From: Microbacterium atlanticum
GTDB lineage: Bacteria > Actinomycetota > Actinomycetes > Actinomycetales > Microbacteriaceae
Direction: 5' to 3'
NCBI RefSeq assembly: GCF_015277815.1
Contig: NZ_CP063813.1
Location: 3,224,001-3,288,000, forward strand
Length of the DNA stretch: 64,000 bases
The stretch's first letter is position 1. Each line of letters begins with the position of its first letter. A program made the translations under genes and the position numbers. Under the pieces are notes generated by a model that searched no databases, was not told the origin of the DNA, and saw nothing but the letters and a program-made list of their open reading frames with translations. Shown in pieces: positions 23,791 to 32,197 of the stretch.

Positions 23791-24768
23791 GTGCCCCTCA
23801 CGCCATACACCCGGCAAGCGGACGGCCAGGTGCGTCTGCTCACGAAAGTGGCCCGCATGTACCACGAGCGCGGCGTCCGGCAGGCCGACATCGCCACCGC
23901 GCTCAATATCTCACAGGCCAAGGTGTCGCGGCTGCTCAAGCGCGCGGAATCCGTCGGCATCGTGCGGACGATCGTGACCGTCGCCCCCGGCGTGCACGCC
24001 GAGCTCGAGGAGCGGCTCGAGGAGAAGTACGGCCTCGCGGAGGCCGTGGTGGTCGACGTCGACCCGGACGCCGACGAGAAGGAGCTCCTGGCGTCGCTGG
24101 GCGCGGGCGCCGCCGGCTACCTCGAGGCCACGCTCTCGGGAGCCGACCGGATCGGCGTCTCGTCGTGGAGCCAGACGATCCTCGCCATGGTCGACCGCAT
24201 GCGGCCGTTCACGGTGCGTGGCGCGACCGAGGTCGTGCAGCTGCTCGGCGGAGTGGGCGCACCCGAGGCGCAGAGCCACTCCAACCGCATCCTCGGCGAG
24301 CTCGCCCGCACGCTCGGCGCCGAGCCGGTGTACGTGCAGGCGCCGGGCGTCGTCGGCGATCCGGCCATCCGCGACAGCCTGCTGCGGGACCCCTCGATGC
24401 AGGAGGTCGCCCGGCACTGGAGGGACCTCACCATGGCGATCATGGGCGTGGGCAGCATCGAGCCGTCGGACGTGCTCGCCACCAGCGGCAACGCATTTCC
24501 GCCCGAGGAGCGGCAGGCGCTCCTGGACGAGGGCGCCGTCGGCGACATCTGCCACCGCATCTTCCGCGCCGACGGCTCACTGGTGCGCGGCGCGATCGAC
24601 GACCGGATCATCGCGATCCCCGTCGAGAACCTGATGCGCATCCCCCGCCGCGTGGGGATCGCCGGCGGCGACCGCAAGCTCGAGGCCATTCACGGCGCCC
24701 TCGCGGGCAGCTGGGTCACGACGCTGGTCACCGACCTCCGGTCGGCGGAGGCGCTCGCCGACCGCTGA
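23791..24768 (+). CDS. SorC-family (sugar-binding) transcriptional regulator
   Basis: A 325-residue regulator with an N-terminal HTH (LLTKVARMYHERGVRQADIATALNISQAKVSRLLKRAESVGIV, residues about 15-57) and a C-terminal SorC sugar-phosphate-binding domain (LGAGAAGYLEATLSGADRIGVSSWSQTI; MGVGSIEPS; GIAGGDRKLEAIHGAL). SorC regulators bind phosphorylated sugars. It is convergent with the racemase/ABC transporter operon and may control that operon and the RuBisCO-like protein operon; L-erythrulose phosphate or another apionate intermediate could be the effector, which is inference. The GTG start has GGAG 6 bases upstream. Confidence 0.88.
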   Translation: MPLTPYTRQADGQVRLLTKVARMYHERGVRQADIATALNISQAKVSRLLKRAESVGIVRTIVTVAPGVHAELEERLEEKYGLAEAVVVDVDPDADEKELLASLGAGAAGYLEATLSGADRIGVSSWSQTILAMVDRMRPFTVRGATEVVQLLGGVGAPEAQSHSNRILGELARTLGAEPVYVQAPGVVGDPAIRDSLLRDPSMQEVARHWRDLTMAIMGVGSIEPSDVLATSGNAFPPEERQALLDEGAVGDICHRIFRADGSLVRGAIDDRIIAIPVENLMRIPRRVGIAGGDRKLEAIHGALAGSWVTTLVTDLRSAEALADR

Positions 24769-24798
24769 CCGCTGGCCGCCGACCGCTGGCCGCGACTC

Positions 24799-25458
24799 TC
24801 AGCGCTGCGAGAGCGACTCCGCCAGGCGCTCGACGCCGAGCCGCGGGCTGGTGAGCACCGGCACCTCGACCGAGACGGCCTCGGCGGCGGAGGCCATGGA
24901 CGCCTGCGCCAGCACGATGACGTCCGCCTCGGCCGCGCCGCGCTCGATCGCCGCGGCGACCAGACGGTCGTGGGTGGTGCGGTCGCCCCCGGCAACGGCT
25001 GCGAAGGCCCCTTCGATGACCTCGCTGGAGAACTCCGGCTCGACGCCGGCGAGCGCGGCCCGTTCCCGGAGCAGTCCCAGGGTGGGCCGGCAGGTGGTCG
25101 GCAGGGTCGCGAGCACGCGGATGCGGCTCCCCGCGCGCACCGCGGCATCCGCCATCGCCTCGTCCACGCGCAGCACGGGAACCCCGGCGGCGGCCGCGGC
25201 GGGGGCCGCGAGCTCCGAGATCGAGGAGCAGGTGAACATGACGGCGTCCGCTCCCCCGGCCGCCGCGGCCCGCACCAGGTCGTCGATCCGCTCGCGGACG
25301 GATGCCGCGCGCTCATCGTCGCCGAGGTCGGCGACGATCTTGTCGTCGAGGTAGTTCACCACCGTCGCGCCGGGCAGATACTCGGCCGCCAGCGCCCCGA
25401 ACGGAGCGATGTTCACGGCACCGGTGTGGAGGAACGCGATCCGCTGTGCAGAGCCCAT
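24799..25458 (-). CDS. Aspartate/glutamate racemase superfamily protein
   Basis: A 219-residue protein of the Asp/Glu/hydantoin racemase fold. The first catalytic-loop cysteine is present (AVMFTCSSISE, about residue 77), but the second position, usually a Cys in true racemases, reads VIVLAQASMASA, so a two-base racemase mechanism is doubtful. One-cysteine relatives include decarboxylases and isomerases of small acids. It is the last gene of the ABC transporter operon (20-base gap to the permease gene). Its place in a branched-sugar-acid locus suggests a reaction on a keto- or hydroxy-acid rather than on an amino acid, but the substrate cannot be read from the sequence. Confidence 0.75.
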   Translation of the reverse strand: MGSAQRIAFLHTGAVNIAPFGALAAEYLPGATVVNYLDDKIVADLGDDERAASVRERIDDLVRAAAAGGADAVMFTCSSISELAAPAAAAAGVPVLRVDEAMADAAVRAGSRIRVLATLPTTCRPTLGLLRERAALAGVEPEFSSEVIEGAFAAVAGGDRTTHDRLVAAAIERGAAEADVIVLAQASMASAAEAVSVEVPVLTSPRLGVERLAESLSQR

Positions 25459-25478
25459 GCAGTCAGCCTCTCAGCTTC

Positions 25479-26393
25479 TCAGCCCTTGAGGGCGCCGCCG
25501 GACATGCCGGCCATGATCTTCTTGTTGAGCGTCAGGAACAGGATGAGCAGCACGAGGATGTTGATGCTGACCGCCGCGAACAGCGGTCCGTACTGCGTCG
25601 ACCCATACTCGTCGCTGAGACTCAGCAGCCCCACCTGGATGGTGGCGAGGTCGGGCCTGGTCGTGAACGTCAGGGCGATCAGCAGGTCGTTCCACACGCT
25701 GAAGAACTGCACGAGGCCGATCGTCAGGATCGCGTTCTTCATCATCGGGATGCCGATCACGAAGAACGACCGCAGCGGCCCCGAGCCGTCGACCGTGGCC
25801 GCCTCGAAGATCTCTCGGGGAACCGATCGGAAGTACGTCGCCATGAGGAACGTCGTGAGCGGCAGGCCCATCACGGTGTACGTGATGATGAGCGGCCACA
25901 GCGTGTCGGTGATGCCGATGCGGAAGTAGGTGATGAACAGCGGGACGAGGATCATCTGACCCGGCACCATGATGCCGGCGAGGATGTAGAGCAGGACGCC
26001 GTTGCGGCCCTTCCAGATCATCACCTCGAGGGCGTACCCCGCCGCGACACCGATGAAGACGATCAGCAGCACCGACGGGATCGTCACGAGCACGCTGTTG
26101 AGCCAGTTGCGGGCGACGTTGCCGTTCGTCAGGGCGGTGACGTAGTTGTCGAACTGCCACGTCTCGGGGAGCGAGAGCGCCGGATTGGAGAGGAACTCGG
26201 ACTGGGTCTTGAACGAGCCCAGCACCATCCAGACCTGCGGGTAGAGCACCACGATCATCAGCACCGCGACGATGATCCACACCGGGAGCCGGCGGACCGC
26301 GCGCAGGAGACCACGGCGGGTGCGGTTGGGCGCGGGCCGGTGGACGGTGGGCGTGGCGACCGTGGCGGCGGTCTCGGGCTGCGTCAGGGTCAT
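25479..26393 (-). CDS. Carbohydrate ABC transporter permease (MalG type)
   Basis: A 304-residue inner-membrane permease of the CUT1 sugar importer class with six predicted helices. The cytoplasmic EAA loop for contact with the ATPase is EIFEAATVDGSGPLRSFFVIGIPMM (about 205-229, in the usual EAA-x3-G-x9-I-x-LP form). The last residues GGALKG match the C-terminal 'GLTAGAVKG' end of MalG-type permeases. It follows the MalF-type permease gene by one base. No ATPase gene lies nearby, so a shared MsmK/UgpC-type ATPase from elsewhere is needed. Confidence 0.9.
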   Translation of the reverse strand: MTLTQPETAATVATPTVHRPAPNRTRRGLLRAVRRLPVWIIVAVLMIVVLYPQVWMVLGSFKTQSEFLSNPALSLPETWQFDNYVTALTNGNVARNWLNSVLVTIPSVLLIVFIGVAAGYALEVMIWKGRNGVLLYILAGIMVPGQMILVPLFITYFRIGITDTLWPLIITYTVMGLPLTTFLMATYFRSVPREIFEAATVDGSGPLRSFFVIGIPMMKNAILTIGLVQFFSVWNDLLIALTFTTRPDLATIQVGLLSLSDEYGSTQYGPLFAAVSINILVLLILFLTLNKKIMAGMSGGALKG

Positions 26394-26394
26394 G

Positions 26395-27276
26395 TCAGGC
26401 CTCCGCCTTGCGACGCGACGATCGGAAGATCGCGAGGGTGAACACCAGGCAGAGAGCGGTGAGGAGGACGGCGATGGTGGAGCCGTAGCCGTACTCGGCG
26501 TACTCGAACGCGGTGCGGTACATGTACAGCGTCATCGGCGCGGTGGACGTGCCGGGGCCGCCGCCGTTGAGGGCGAGGAGGCTGTCGAACACCTTCAGGG
26601 TCGCGTTCAGGCTGAAGATGATGGAGGAGAGCAGGATCGGCAGCGACAGCGGCACGACGATGTGGCGGACGAGCTTGAGACCGTTCGCCCCGTCGAGCCG
26701 GGCCGACTCGATGACCTCCTCGGGGATGTCGAGGAGTCCTGCGTACAGGAGCACGGCATAGAAGCCCATCGAGCTCCACAGCGTCATCACGATGGCGGTG
26801 GTCATGGTCCCCACCGTCGAGGCGAGCACCTCCACGCTCTCGCCGCCGAAGAAGTTGATGATGTCGTTGACAGGGCCCTGGTTCTCACCGACGGCGACGA
26901 AGCTGCGGAAGAGCAGGGCCACGGCCACCGTCGGAAGGACGGTCGGGAAGAAGACCAGCGTCCGCACGAGGGTCGAGCCCTTGCGCAGGACGAAGACGTA
27001 CAGCAGCGCCAGGGCATAGCCGAGGGCCACCTGAAGGGCGGTCGCGACGACCGCGAAGAAGACGCTCACCCACATCGACTGCAGGGCGGCGGGGTCGGTG
27101 AAGAAGGTGGCGAAGTTCTGCAGCCCCACCCACTCGAAGCCGCGGAGCGAGTTGCCCTCGAAGAACGAGAGGCCGAGCGACCAGCCGACCGGGACGACCT
27201 TCAGCAGCGTGTACAGCACCAGGGCCGGTGCCAGCAGGATGAAGATCGTCTTCCGATCTCCGAAGATCGAGTTCAT
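26395..27276 (-). CDS. Carbohydrate ABC transporter permease (MalF type)
   Basis: A 293-residue permease with six predicted helices; the N-terminus has FILLAPALVLYTLLKVVP, and the EAA loop is EEVIESARLDGANGLKLVRHIVVPLSLP (about 190-217). It pairs with the MalG-type permease to form the channel of a CUT1 importer. It follows the substrate-binding protein gene after a 66-base gap that contains a strong hairpin, which would lower permease relative to binding-protein levels. The cargo is unknown; an apiose-, arabinose- or galactose-containing oligosaccharide is plausible from the neighbours. Confidence 0.9.
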   Translation of the reverse strand: MNSIFGDRKTIFILLAPALVLYTLLKVVPVGWSLGLSFFEGNSLRGFEWVGLQNFATFFTDPAALQSMWVSVFFAVVATALQVALGYALALLYVFVLRKGSTLVRTLVFFPTVLPTVAVALLFRSFVAVGENQGPVNDIINFFGGESVEVLASTVGTMTTAIVMTLWSSMGFYAVLLYAGLLDIPEEVIESARLDGANGLKLVRHIVVPLSLPILLSSIIFSLNATLKVFDSLLALNGGGPGTSTAPMTLYMYRTAFEYAEYGYGSTIAVLLTALCLVFTLAIFRSSRRKAEA

Positions 27277-27300
27277 CTGCGAACTGCTTTCTCGTGTGGA

Positions 27301-27334
27301 ACCGGCTCCCCGGGGGAGCGCCCGGGGAGCCGGT
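27301..27334 (-). terminator. Perfect 14-bp hairpin between binding-protein and permease genes
   Basis: ACCGGCTCCCCGGG and CCCGGGGAGCCGGT pair perfectly around a 6-base loop, 9 bases after the stop of the substrate-binding protein gene. Such intergenic hairpins in sugar ABC operons act as partial terminators or protect the upstream mRNA, giving excess binding protein. Confidence 0.75.
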
Positions 27335-27342
27335 GCGGGATG

Positions 27343-28686
27343 TCAGCCGTTGGCGTCGATGCTCGCCTGGAGCTCGGCCATGTAGTCCTCCGCGCTCATC
27401 TGACCGGTCGTGAGCAGCGTCGCGTTCGTCGATGCGAGCGAGTTGCTCTTCGAGTCCATCAGAGCCTCGAACCACAGTACGGTCTCGTCGATGCCCGCGA
27501 TCCGCTCCTGCATCTCGGCCGTGTTCGCCGAGAGGTCGGTGACCTCGCCGTTGACCTTGAAGCCCGAGATGACGCCGGCGTCCTGCAGCGCCTGCTGGCC
27601 GTAGTTCTCGGCGATGCAGCTCACCCAGTCGACGACCTTGGGCCCGAACTGCTCGGCGTTGATGATCATCGGGGCACCGGCGTTGGCCGCGTACTGGTCG
27701 ATCGAACCCTTGCCGCCCTCGACCTCGGGGAACGGCATGAACCCGACGTTCTCGCCGCCGATCTGGTTGCGCTCGGGGTCGTTGATGGCGCTCAGCAGCC
27801 ACGAGCCGTCGTAGGTCATCGCGGCCTGGCCGGTGAGGAACATGTTCGACGAGGTGTCGCCGTCGCGGGTCGAGAAGCCCTCGCCGAAGTAGCCGGCGGC
27901 CGCGAAGTCGGCGAGCGCCTGCGCGCCCTCGACGTACTCGGGGTCGGTGAGCTTGGCGTCGCCGTCGCGCACGGCGGCCATGGCCTCGGGCCCGACGTTG
28001 CGGAAGATGTACATGCCCATGATGCGCGTGAGCGGCCAGCCGTTGGCGCCCGCCTCGGTCATGGGGACGACGCCCGCGCCGGCCAGGGTGTCGGCTGCGT
28101 CGACGAGCTCGTCCCAGGTCTGGGGCTCCTCGATGCCGTTGTCGGCCAGGATCTCCTTGTTGTAGAAGATGCCCTCGATGTTGTACTGGTACGGCATCGA
28201 GTACATGCCGCCGTACACCTGCTCGACGGTCGAGGCGGCGGCCGGCAGGACGTTGTCCCACGCGTCGGCTCCTTCGAGCGCCGCCTTCAGGTCGCCCACG
28301 AGACCGGCGGCGTTGAGGTCGCCGTCCGGGCGGATGAGCGCGGTGCCCGCGATCGTGTGAGCCGGGAGCGCGCCCTGGCTGGCCAGCAGCGTGACCTTCT
28401 GCACGGTGTCGGCCTGCGCGACCTTCTGGTGCTCCAGCGGGAGCGCCTCGTTCTCGGCCTTGCACGCGCCCTCCGAGAGAGCGGTCAGCTGCTCCTCGAG
28501 AACGGGGTTCTCGTTGGCGGTCATGACGGTGAAAGTGTCGGGGTCGGTGCCCCCGGCCCCGCTGCCGCCGTCCGACGAGCCGGAGTCGGCGTCGCCGTTG
28601 CCTCCGGCGCATGCGGCCAGCGGCAGCACCGCTGCCAGTGCGATGCCGAGCACCGCGATGCGGCGACGGTTGCTGCGTGTATTCAT
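27343..28686 (-). CDS. Extracellular sugar-binding lipoprotein of an ABC importer
   Basis: A 447-residue family 1 solute-binding protein. The N-terminus is a lipoprotein signal (RRRIAVLGIALAAVLPLAACAGG, lipobox LAAC with Cys at about 27), then a Gly/Ser/Asp-rich linker and the binding domain (FTVMTANENPVLEEQL; YSMPYQYNIEGIFYNKEIL; PQTWDELVDAADTL; AAMTYDGSWLLSAIN). It delivers a carbohydrate to the two permeases downstream. ATG at 28686 with AAGGAGG 6-8 bases upstream; a TTGACA/TACTGT promoter is present at 28732-28761. It is divergent from the GH127-RLP-kinase operon, so its ligand is probably the substrate or product of the GH127 enzyme. Confidence 0.9.
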   Translation of the reverse strand: MNTRSNRRRIAVLGIALAAVLPLAACAGGNGDADSGSSDGGSGAGGTDPDTFTVMTANENPVLEEQLTALSEGACKAENEALPLEHQKVAQADTVQKVTLLASQGALPAHTIAGTALIRPDGDLNAAGLVGDLKAALEGADAWDNVLPAAASTVEQVYGGMYSMPYQYNIEGIFYNKEILADNGIEEPQTWDELVDAADTLAGAGVVPMTEAGANGWPLTRIMGMYIFRNVGPEAMAAVRDGDAKLTDPEYVEGAQALADFAAAGYFGEGFSTRDGDTSSNMFLTGQAAMTYDGSWLLSAINDPERNQIGGENVGFMPFPEVEGGKGSIDQYAANAGAPMIINAEQFGPKVVDWVSCIAENYGQQALQDAGVISGFKVNGEVTDLSANTAEMQERIAGIDETVLWFEALMDSKSNSLASTNATLLTTGQMSAEDYMAELQASIDANG

Positions 28687-28731
28687 AGCGTCCTCCTTGA
28701 CGACGACCATGCGGGTGAAAGGTACGACACG

Positions 28732-28761
28732 ACAGTAGGCAGGATTTCGACGTGTGTCAAC
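28732..28761 (-). promoter_or_regulatory. Promoter of the ABC transporter operon
   Basis: On the minus strand TTGACA (28761-28756) and TACTGT (28737-28732) are separated by 18 bases, a good sigma-70-type match 45 bases before the ATG of the binding-protein gene. Confidence 0.6.
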
Positions 28762-28826
28762 AGTCAGTACTGAAATTCTATTCACTTTGAGACGATTCAG
28801 GGGTTAGACTGCATTTCCATGCAGCG

Positions 28827-28855
28827 TTGCGAGAACTTTCAGCCACGCTTAGTCT
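28827..28855 (+). promoter_or_regulatory. Promoter candidate of the GH127-RLP-kinase operon
   Basis: TTGCGA (28827-28832) and TAGTCT (28850-28855) are spaced by 17 bases, giving a leader of about 65 bases before the GH127 ATG. Just upstream TGCAT-TTCC-ATGCA (28810-28823) is a palindrome that could be an operator. Confidence 0.5.
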
Positions 28856-28928
28856 GACCCGCATCGGCCCGTGCTTGCCGCGACGCAGCGACCGGCACGA
28901 GACTGAACGCCACTCGGAAGGAACCGTC

Positions 28929-30920
28929 ATGACCGCCACGACCGCGACCAGGGCCCACGCCCGGCTGCGACCCCTCGGCGCCGAGAGCGCGCGCTGGGCG
29001 AGCGGCTTCTGGGGAGATGTCCACGATCGCACGCGCGACGTGACGATCCCGCAGATCTGGTCCTCCCTGAGCGATCCGTCCGTCAGCCCGGGCCTCGCCA
29101 ACTTCCGCATCGCGGCCGGCCTCGACGCCGGGGAGCACTCCGGTCCGCCGTTCATGGACGGCGACTTCTACAAGTGGCTCGAAGCCGCGATCGCCCGGCT
29201 CGAGACCGACCCCGACCCCGAGCTCGCCGCCCGCATCGAGGAGATCGCCCGCCTCATCGCGTCGGTGCAGCGCGAGGACGGCTACCTGCACACCCCCACG
29301 ATCATCTCGTCCCGCAACCACGAGGACGTCATCGCCCTCGCCGACCGGTTCAACTTCGAGACGTACAACCTCGGCCACCTCATCACGGCCGGGGTGCGCC
29401 ACTACGAGGTGACCGGGTCGACCACGCTGCTCGAGGCCGCCCGCAGGGCCGCCTCGTTCCTCGAGAACCTGGCGACGAACAAGCCGCTCGAGCTCGCGCG
29501 CAGTGCGATCTGCCCGTCCCACTACATGGCTGTCGTCGACCTCTACCGGGCCACCGGCGACGAGCAGTACCTGCGGCTCTCCGAGGCGTTCGTCCGCGTG
29601 CGGGACGATTTCGAGGGCGGCGACGACAACCAGGACCGCGTTCCGGTGCGGGAGCAGACGGTCGTTGCGGGCCACGCGGTTCGCGCGAACTACCTGTATG
29701 CCGGGCTCGCCGACCTCGTGGCCGAGACGGGCGACGAGGAGCTCGAGGCGGTGCTCGAGCGTCTGTGGCGCGATGTGGTCGACACCAAGCTCTACATCAC
29801 CGGCGGCGCGGGCGCGCTGTACGACGGGGCCTCGCCGGACGGCTCGCCCTGGCAGCACCAGATCAGCCGCGTGCACCAGGCGTACGGGCGCGCGTACCAG
29901 CTTCCGCACACCACGGCGCACAATGAGTCGTGCGCGAACATCGGGCTGATCCTGTGGGGTGAGCGGATGCTGTCGCTCACGGGTGACGCGCAGTACGCCG
30001 ACGTGATCGAGCAGGTGGCCTTCAACAGCCTGCTCTCGAGCATCAGCCTCGCGGGATCGGAGTACTTCTATACGAACCCGCTGCGTCAGGTGCGCGACCT
30101 CCCCTATGCGCTCCGCAGGCCGGGTGACACCGCGCTGCATCCGACTCCGCCGCCGCCGCCGTCGGACGAGCGCCTGCGCGAGCCGTACCTCTCGTGCTTC
30201 TGCTGCCCGCCCAACATCGCCCGCACGCTCGCGCGATTCCACGAGCGCGCCGCGTCCGTCGGCGACGACGGGCTGTTCGTCCACCTCTACGGGGGCAGCA
30301 CGGTCGACGTGACCGCCGAGGACGGGCGGCGTCTCGCCCTCCGCGAGGACGGGGACTATCCGTGGTCGGAGCGGCTGACCTTCACAGTGACGGATGCCGC
30401 GGCGGGCGGCATCCCGCTGCACCTGCGCATCCCCGGCTGGTCGTCGGGCGCGACGCTCGCGGTCAACGGCGAGGCCGTGGCGACGGGCGAGCCGGGCACG
30501 TACGCCCGGATCGATCGGCAGTGGCGGACGGGCGACGTCGTCGAGCTCACGCTGCCGATGCCGGTGCGCGTGCTGCGGGCGCACCGGCTGGCTGAGGAGG
30601 CGACGAACCAGGTCGCGGTGCGCCGGGGACCGGTCGTGTACTGCGTCGAGAGCGCGGATCTGCCCGAGGGCGTCGTGCTCGAGCAGGTCGCCCTGCGCCG
30701 CGGGGCGGCGTTCCGGCCCGTCGAGACCGAGGTCGCCGGCCGGCGCGTCGTGGCGCTCGAGACCCGGGCCCTCGTGCTCCCGGCGTCGGACGAGGACGCC
30801 CTCTACGACGACGTGGCCGACGCGGACCTGCGCGAGGCGACCGTGCGGCTCGTCCCGTACTACGCGTGGGGCAACCGCGGTGCCGGCGAGATGTCGGTCT
30901 GGCTCCCGCTGGTCTGGTGA
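28929..30920 (+). CDS. GH127-family (DUF1680) glycoside hydrolase
   Basis: A 663-residue cytoplasmic enzyme of the beta-L-arabinofuranosidase family: (alpha/alpha)6 barrel in residues about 1-430 and C-terminal beta domains. The zinc/catalytic set is visible as Glu in GSEYFYTNPL (about 377) and the cysteines in LSCFCCPPNIART (about 422), one of which is the nucleophile in the family. Characterised members act on beta-L-arabinofuranosides, and a Bacteroides member acts on aceric acid in rhamnogalacturonan II. The gene is only five bases from the RuBisCO-like protein gene, so a substrate that yields a branched sugar or sugar acid (apiose, aceric acid) deserves as much weight as arabinose. ATG preceded by GGAAGGA. 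Confidence 0.87.
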   Translation: MTATTATRAHARLRPLGAESARWASGFWGDVHDRTRDVTIPQIWSSLSDPSVSPGLANFRIAAGLDAGEHSGPPFMDGDFYKWLEAAIARLETDPDPELAARIEEIARLIASVQREDGYLHTPTIISSRNHEDVIALADRFNFETYNLGHLITAGVRHYEVTGSTTLLEAARRAASFLENLATNKPLELARSAICPSHYMAVVDLYRATGDEQYLRLSEAFVRVRDDFEGGDDNQDRVPVREQTVVAGHAVRANYLYAGLADLVAETGDEELEAVLERLWRDVVDTKLYITGGAGALYDGASPDGSPWQHQISRVHQAYGRAYQLPHTTAHNESCANIGLILWGERMLSLTGDAQYADVIEQVAFNSLLSSISLAGSEYFYTNPLRQVRDLPYALRRPGDTALHPTPPPPPSDERLREPYLSCFCCPPNIARTLARFHERAASVGDDGLFVHLYGGSTVDVTAEDGRRLALREDGDYPWSERLTFTVTDAAAGGIPLHLRIPGWSSGATLAVNGEAVATGEPGTYARIDRQWRTGDVVELTLPMPVRVLRAHRLAEEATNQVAVRRGPVVYCVESADLPEGVVLEQVALRRGAAFRPVETEVAGRRVVALETRALVLPASDEDALYDDVADADLREATVRLVPYYAWGNRGAGEMSVWLPLVW

Positions 30921-30925
30921 CGCGC

Positions 30926-32197
30926 ATGAACTCTCAGCACCCGGTCGCGGCATCCGTCACCGCGACGTACATCATCGAGACGTCCCTTCCGCTTCAGCAG
31001 GCGGCGGAAGTGCTCGCCGGCGAGCAGTCCACGGGCACCTTCGTGCGCGTCGAGCGCGAGTCGGACGACCTGCGAGCGCGCTTCGCCGCGCAGGTCGTCG
31101 CGATCGAGGAGCTGCCGCTCACCGGCGCCTCCCCCCTCCCCGGCGCCGTCGGCGACCCCGCCCTGCGCCGGCGGGCCCGGCTGCGGCTGCGGTTCCCGCT
31201 CGACAACTTCGGCCCGTCGCTGCCGAACCTGCTCGCCGCCGTCGCGGGGAATCTGTTCGAGATCAAGGAGCTCGCCGCGATCCGTCTGGTCGACCTCGAG
31301 CTGCCGGCGGCGTTCGCCGAGCGCTATGCCGGCCCGGCGTTCGGCGTCCAGGGCACGCGGCGGCTCGTCGGGCGCCCCGACGGAGCCATGATCGGGACGA
31401 TCGTGAAGCCCAGCATCGGGCTCGCCCCGGCGGAGCTCGCCGAGGTGGTGGCGCAGCTCGCCGAGTCGGGCATCGACTTCATCAAGGACGACGAACTGCA
31501 GGGCAACGGCCCGAGCGCGCCGCTCGCCGAGCGCGTCGCCGCGGTGATGCCGGTGCTCGAGCGCTACGCCGATCGCTACGGCCGCAAGCCGATGTACGCC
31601 TTCAACATCACCGACGACATCGGTCGGCTCGAGGCCAACCACGACCTCGTCGTCGCCGCCGGCGGCACCTGCGTCATGGCGTGCATCAACCTCGTCGGGC
31701 TGCCGGGACTGGAGTTCCTGCGGCGCCACAGCGCCGTCCCGATTCACGGGCACCGCGCGATGTTCGGGGCGTTCGGACGCTCGGAGCAGGTCGGGATAGG
31801 GTTCCGTGCGTGGCAGAAGCTCGCGCGCCTGGCCGGCGCCGATCACCTGCACACCAACGGCATCAGCAACAAGTTCTACGAGACGGACGACCAGGTGCTC
31901 GACTCGATCGCGGCGGTGCGTGAGTCGCTGCTGGGGCTCACCCCCACGGTGCCCGTGCTGTCGTCGGGGCAGTGGGGCGGCCTCGCCCACGCGACGTACT
32001 CCGCCGTGGGCACCACCGACCTGCTCGTGCTCGCCGGCGGCGGCATCCACGGTCATCCGGACGGGGCGGCCGCGGGTGTGGCGAGCATGCGCGACGCGTG
32101 GGCGTCGGCGGCACGCGGCGAGACCATCGACGACGCGTACGAGAGCTCGCCCGCCCTGCGTCGCGCGGCGGAGCTGTTCGGGCCCGTCCGTGCCTAG
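30926..32197 (+). CDS. RuBisCO-like protein; 3-oxo-isoapionate 4-phosphate decarboxylase or transcarboxylase candidate
   Basis: A 423-residue form IV RuBisCO large-chain homologue. The carbamylation/metal site is intact (DFIKDDE, Lys187-Asp-Asp189-Glu190), the KPK motif reads TIVKPSIGL (Lys161 kept, second Lys replaced by Ser), His276 lies in GHRAMFGAF, and NKFYE (Lys316) takes the loop-6 position. The changes exclude ordinary RuBisCO. RuBisCO-like proteins next to a DUF1537 kinase act on 3-oxo-isoapionate 4-phosphate: OiaX decarboxylates it to L-erythrulose 1-phosphate, OiaT splits it to 3-phosphoglycerate and glycolate. Sequence alone does not tell which. The kinase gene overlaps its stop by 8 bases. 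A GTG at 30917 overlapping the GH127 stop is an alternative start. Confidence 0.83.
   Translation: MNSQHPVAASVTATYIIETSLPLQQAAEVLAGEQSTGTFVRVERESDDLRARFAAQVVAIEELPLTGASPLPGAVGDPALRRRARLRLRFPLDNFGPSLPNLLAAVAGNLFEIKELAAIRLVDLELPAAFAERYAGPAFGVQGTRRLVGRPDGAMIGTIVKPSIGLAPAELAEVVAQLAESGIDFIKDDELQGNGPSAPLAERVAAVMPVLERYADRYGRKPMYAFNITDDIGRLEANHDLVVAAGGTCVMACINLVGLPGLEFLRRHSAVPIHGHRAMFGAFGRSEQVGIGFRAWQKLARLAGADHLHTNGISNKFYETDDQVLDSIAAVRESLLGLTPTVPVLSSGQWGGLAHATYSAVGTTDLLVLAGGGIHGHPDGAAAGVASMRDAWASAARGETIDDAYESSPALRRAAELFGPVRA

Noticed and set aside
30926..32197. True RuBisCO large subunit
   Set aside because: KPK is changed to KPS, overall length and motifs are of form IV RuBisCO-like proteins, and no phosphoribulokinase or other Calvin-cycle genes are present.
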